Origin: a bacterium
Lineage (GTDB): Bacteria; Actinomycetota; Acidimicrobiia; Acidimicrobiales; Bin134
Direction: 5' to 3'
DNA length: 12,725 nucleotides
Assembly (NCBI GenBank): GCA_028820035.1
Contig: JAPPKI010000339.1
Location: forward strand, 1 to 12,725
Positions 12,451 through 12,725 of the stretch are shown in pieces (the stretch's first letter is position 1; every line of letters starts with the position of its first letter). The notes under the pieces were generated by a model, which worked only from the letters and a program-made list of their open reading frames with translations, was not told the origin of the DNA and did no database searches. Both the position numbers and the translations under genes were made by a program.

Positions 12451-12725
12451 GACGACTGCACCGACGCACCGACTGTGGGCCGAATCGTGGTACGGCGATT
12501 TTGCCGCGCCCGACGGCTCGCTAGGGGGCTACGCGCAGCTCACGCTGTGGCCCAACCTGGGGAAGAGCTGGTTCTGGTCGGCCCTGGTCGGTCCCGACCG
12601 ACAGCCGGTGTATCTGGTGGAGACCGACGCTCCGCTGCCCCGGCCATCCACTCTGGAGCTGCGAGCCCCCGGTCTGTGGACCGAGTTCATCGAGCAGATC
12701 CCCGACGAGCACTTCACCGTGGATC
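12449..12725 (+). CDS. Uncharacterised protein, N-terminal 92 residues, cut by window edge
   Basis: The frame opens at ATG 12449 (MTTAPTHRLWAESWYGDFAA) and stays open to the window end. The segment GSLGGYAQLTLWPNLGKSWF followed by WSALVGPDRQPVYLVETDAPLP is rich in Trp, Gly and Tyr, like the start of a family of uncharacterised actinobacterial proteins I recall only loosely (a DUF7064/7065-type group). I do not assign a function. No ribosome-binding site precedes the ATG, whose first two bases are the last two of the CAT complementing the divergent SCP2-like start, so leaderless transcription is possible. Codon use is strongly G/C at third positions, supporting a real gene. Confidence 0.65.
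   Translation, partial: MTTAPTHRLWAESWYGDFAAPDGSLGGYAQLTLWPNLGKSWFWSALVGPDRQPVYLVETDAPLPRPSTLELRAPGLWTEFIEQIPDEHFTVD

Noticed and set aside
1..12725. tRNA, rRNA, CRISPR arrays, insertion sequences or attachment sites
   Set aside because: I looked for regularly spaced repeats, transposase-like frames and long terminal repeats and found none.

Overview
The window is high-G+C bacterial DNA with GTG starts, tightly overlapping genes and no RNA genes, CRISPR array or insertion sequence that I can see. The solute-binding lipoprotein has a long acidic D/S/E/P-rich linker after its lipobox cysteine. It is flanked by cobT on one side and an SCP2-type protein with an actinobacterial-looking uncharacterised protein on the other. 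Together these suggest an actinobacterium, perhaps of the Acidimicrobiia. That placement is inference from style, not from a marker gene.

Layout. Bases 2-664 hold the 3' part of cobT (cobalamin lower-loop synthesis), which looks like unrelated housekeeping. Bases 665-802 hold a promoter region with two 17-bp inverted-repeat operators. Bases 803-6325 are a plus-strand operon: sugar-type solute-binding lipoprotein (frameshifted near its C-terminus), two tandem RNA hairpins, two MalF/MalG-type permeases whose junction also looks frameshifted, an MsmK/UgpC-type ATPase and an SMP-30/gluconolactonase-type lactonase. Bases 6361-10023 are a minus-strand operon read from right to left: KDG-kinase-like PfkB kinase, KDPG-aldolase-like protein, fold-type-III PLP enzyme of the D-serine dehydratase/D-threonine aldolase family, and an IclR regulator. 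Bases 10024-10137 are the divergent control region with the same operator motif. Bases 10138-12051 read rightwards again: an N-acyl-D-amino-acid deacylase, a 12-codon leader ORF with a strong ribosome-binding site, and RidA. Bases 12046-12450 (minus) encode an SCP2-like protein, and 12449-12725 (plus, cut by the window edge) an uncharacterised protein.

How it works together (inference). The enzymes fit one route for an oxidised amino sugar, N-acetyl-D-glucosaminate (GlcNAc1A) or a close epimer. The ABC importer brings in the aldonic acid or a short oligomer ending in it. The SMP-30 protein opens its lactone. The D-aminoacylase homologue removes the acetyl group, since GlcNAc1A is chemically an N-acetyl-D-alpha-amino acid. 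The PLP enzyme removes water and ammonia from the D-3-hydroxy-amino acid, and RidA hydrolyses the imine to 2-keto-3-deoxygluconate (KDG). The kinase and aldolase then give pyruvate and glyceraldehyde-3-phosphate. The IclR protein probably controls all three transcription units through the shared operator TGTGC-N7-GCACA. C1-oxidised chitin products from LPMOs are one plausible natural source.

The reader should treat the binding-protein C-terminus and the permease junction with care. Both look as if one base is missing, so either the transporter is decaying or the assembly has small indel errors.
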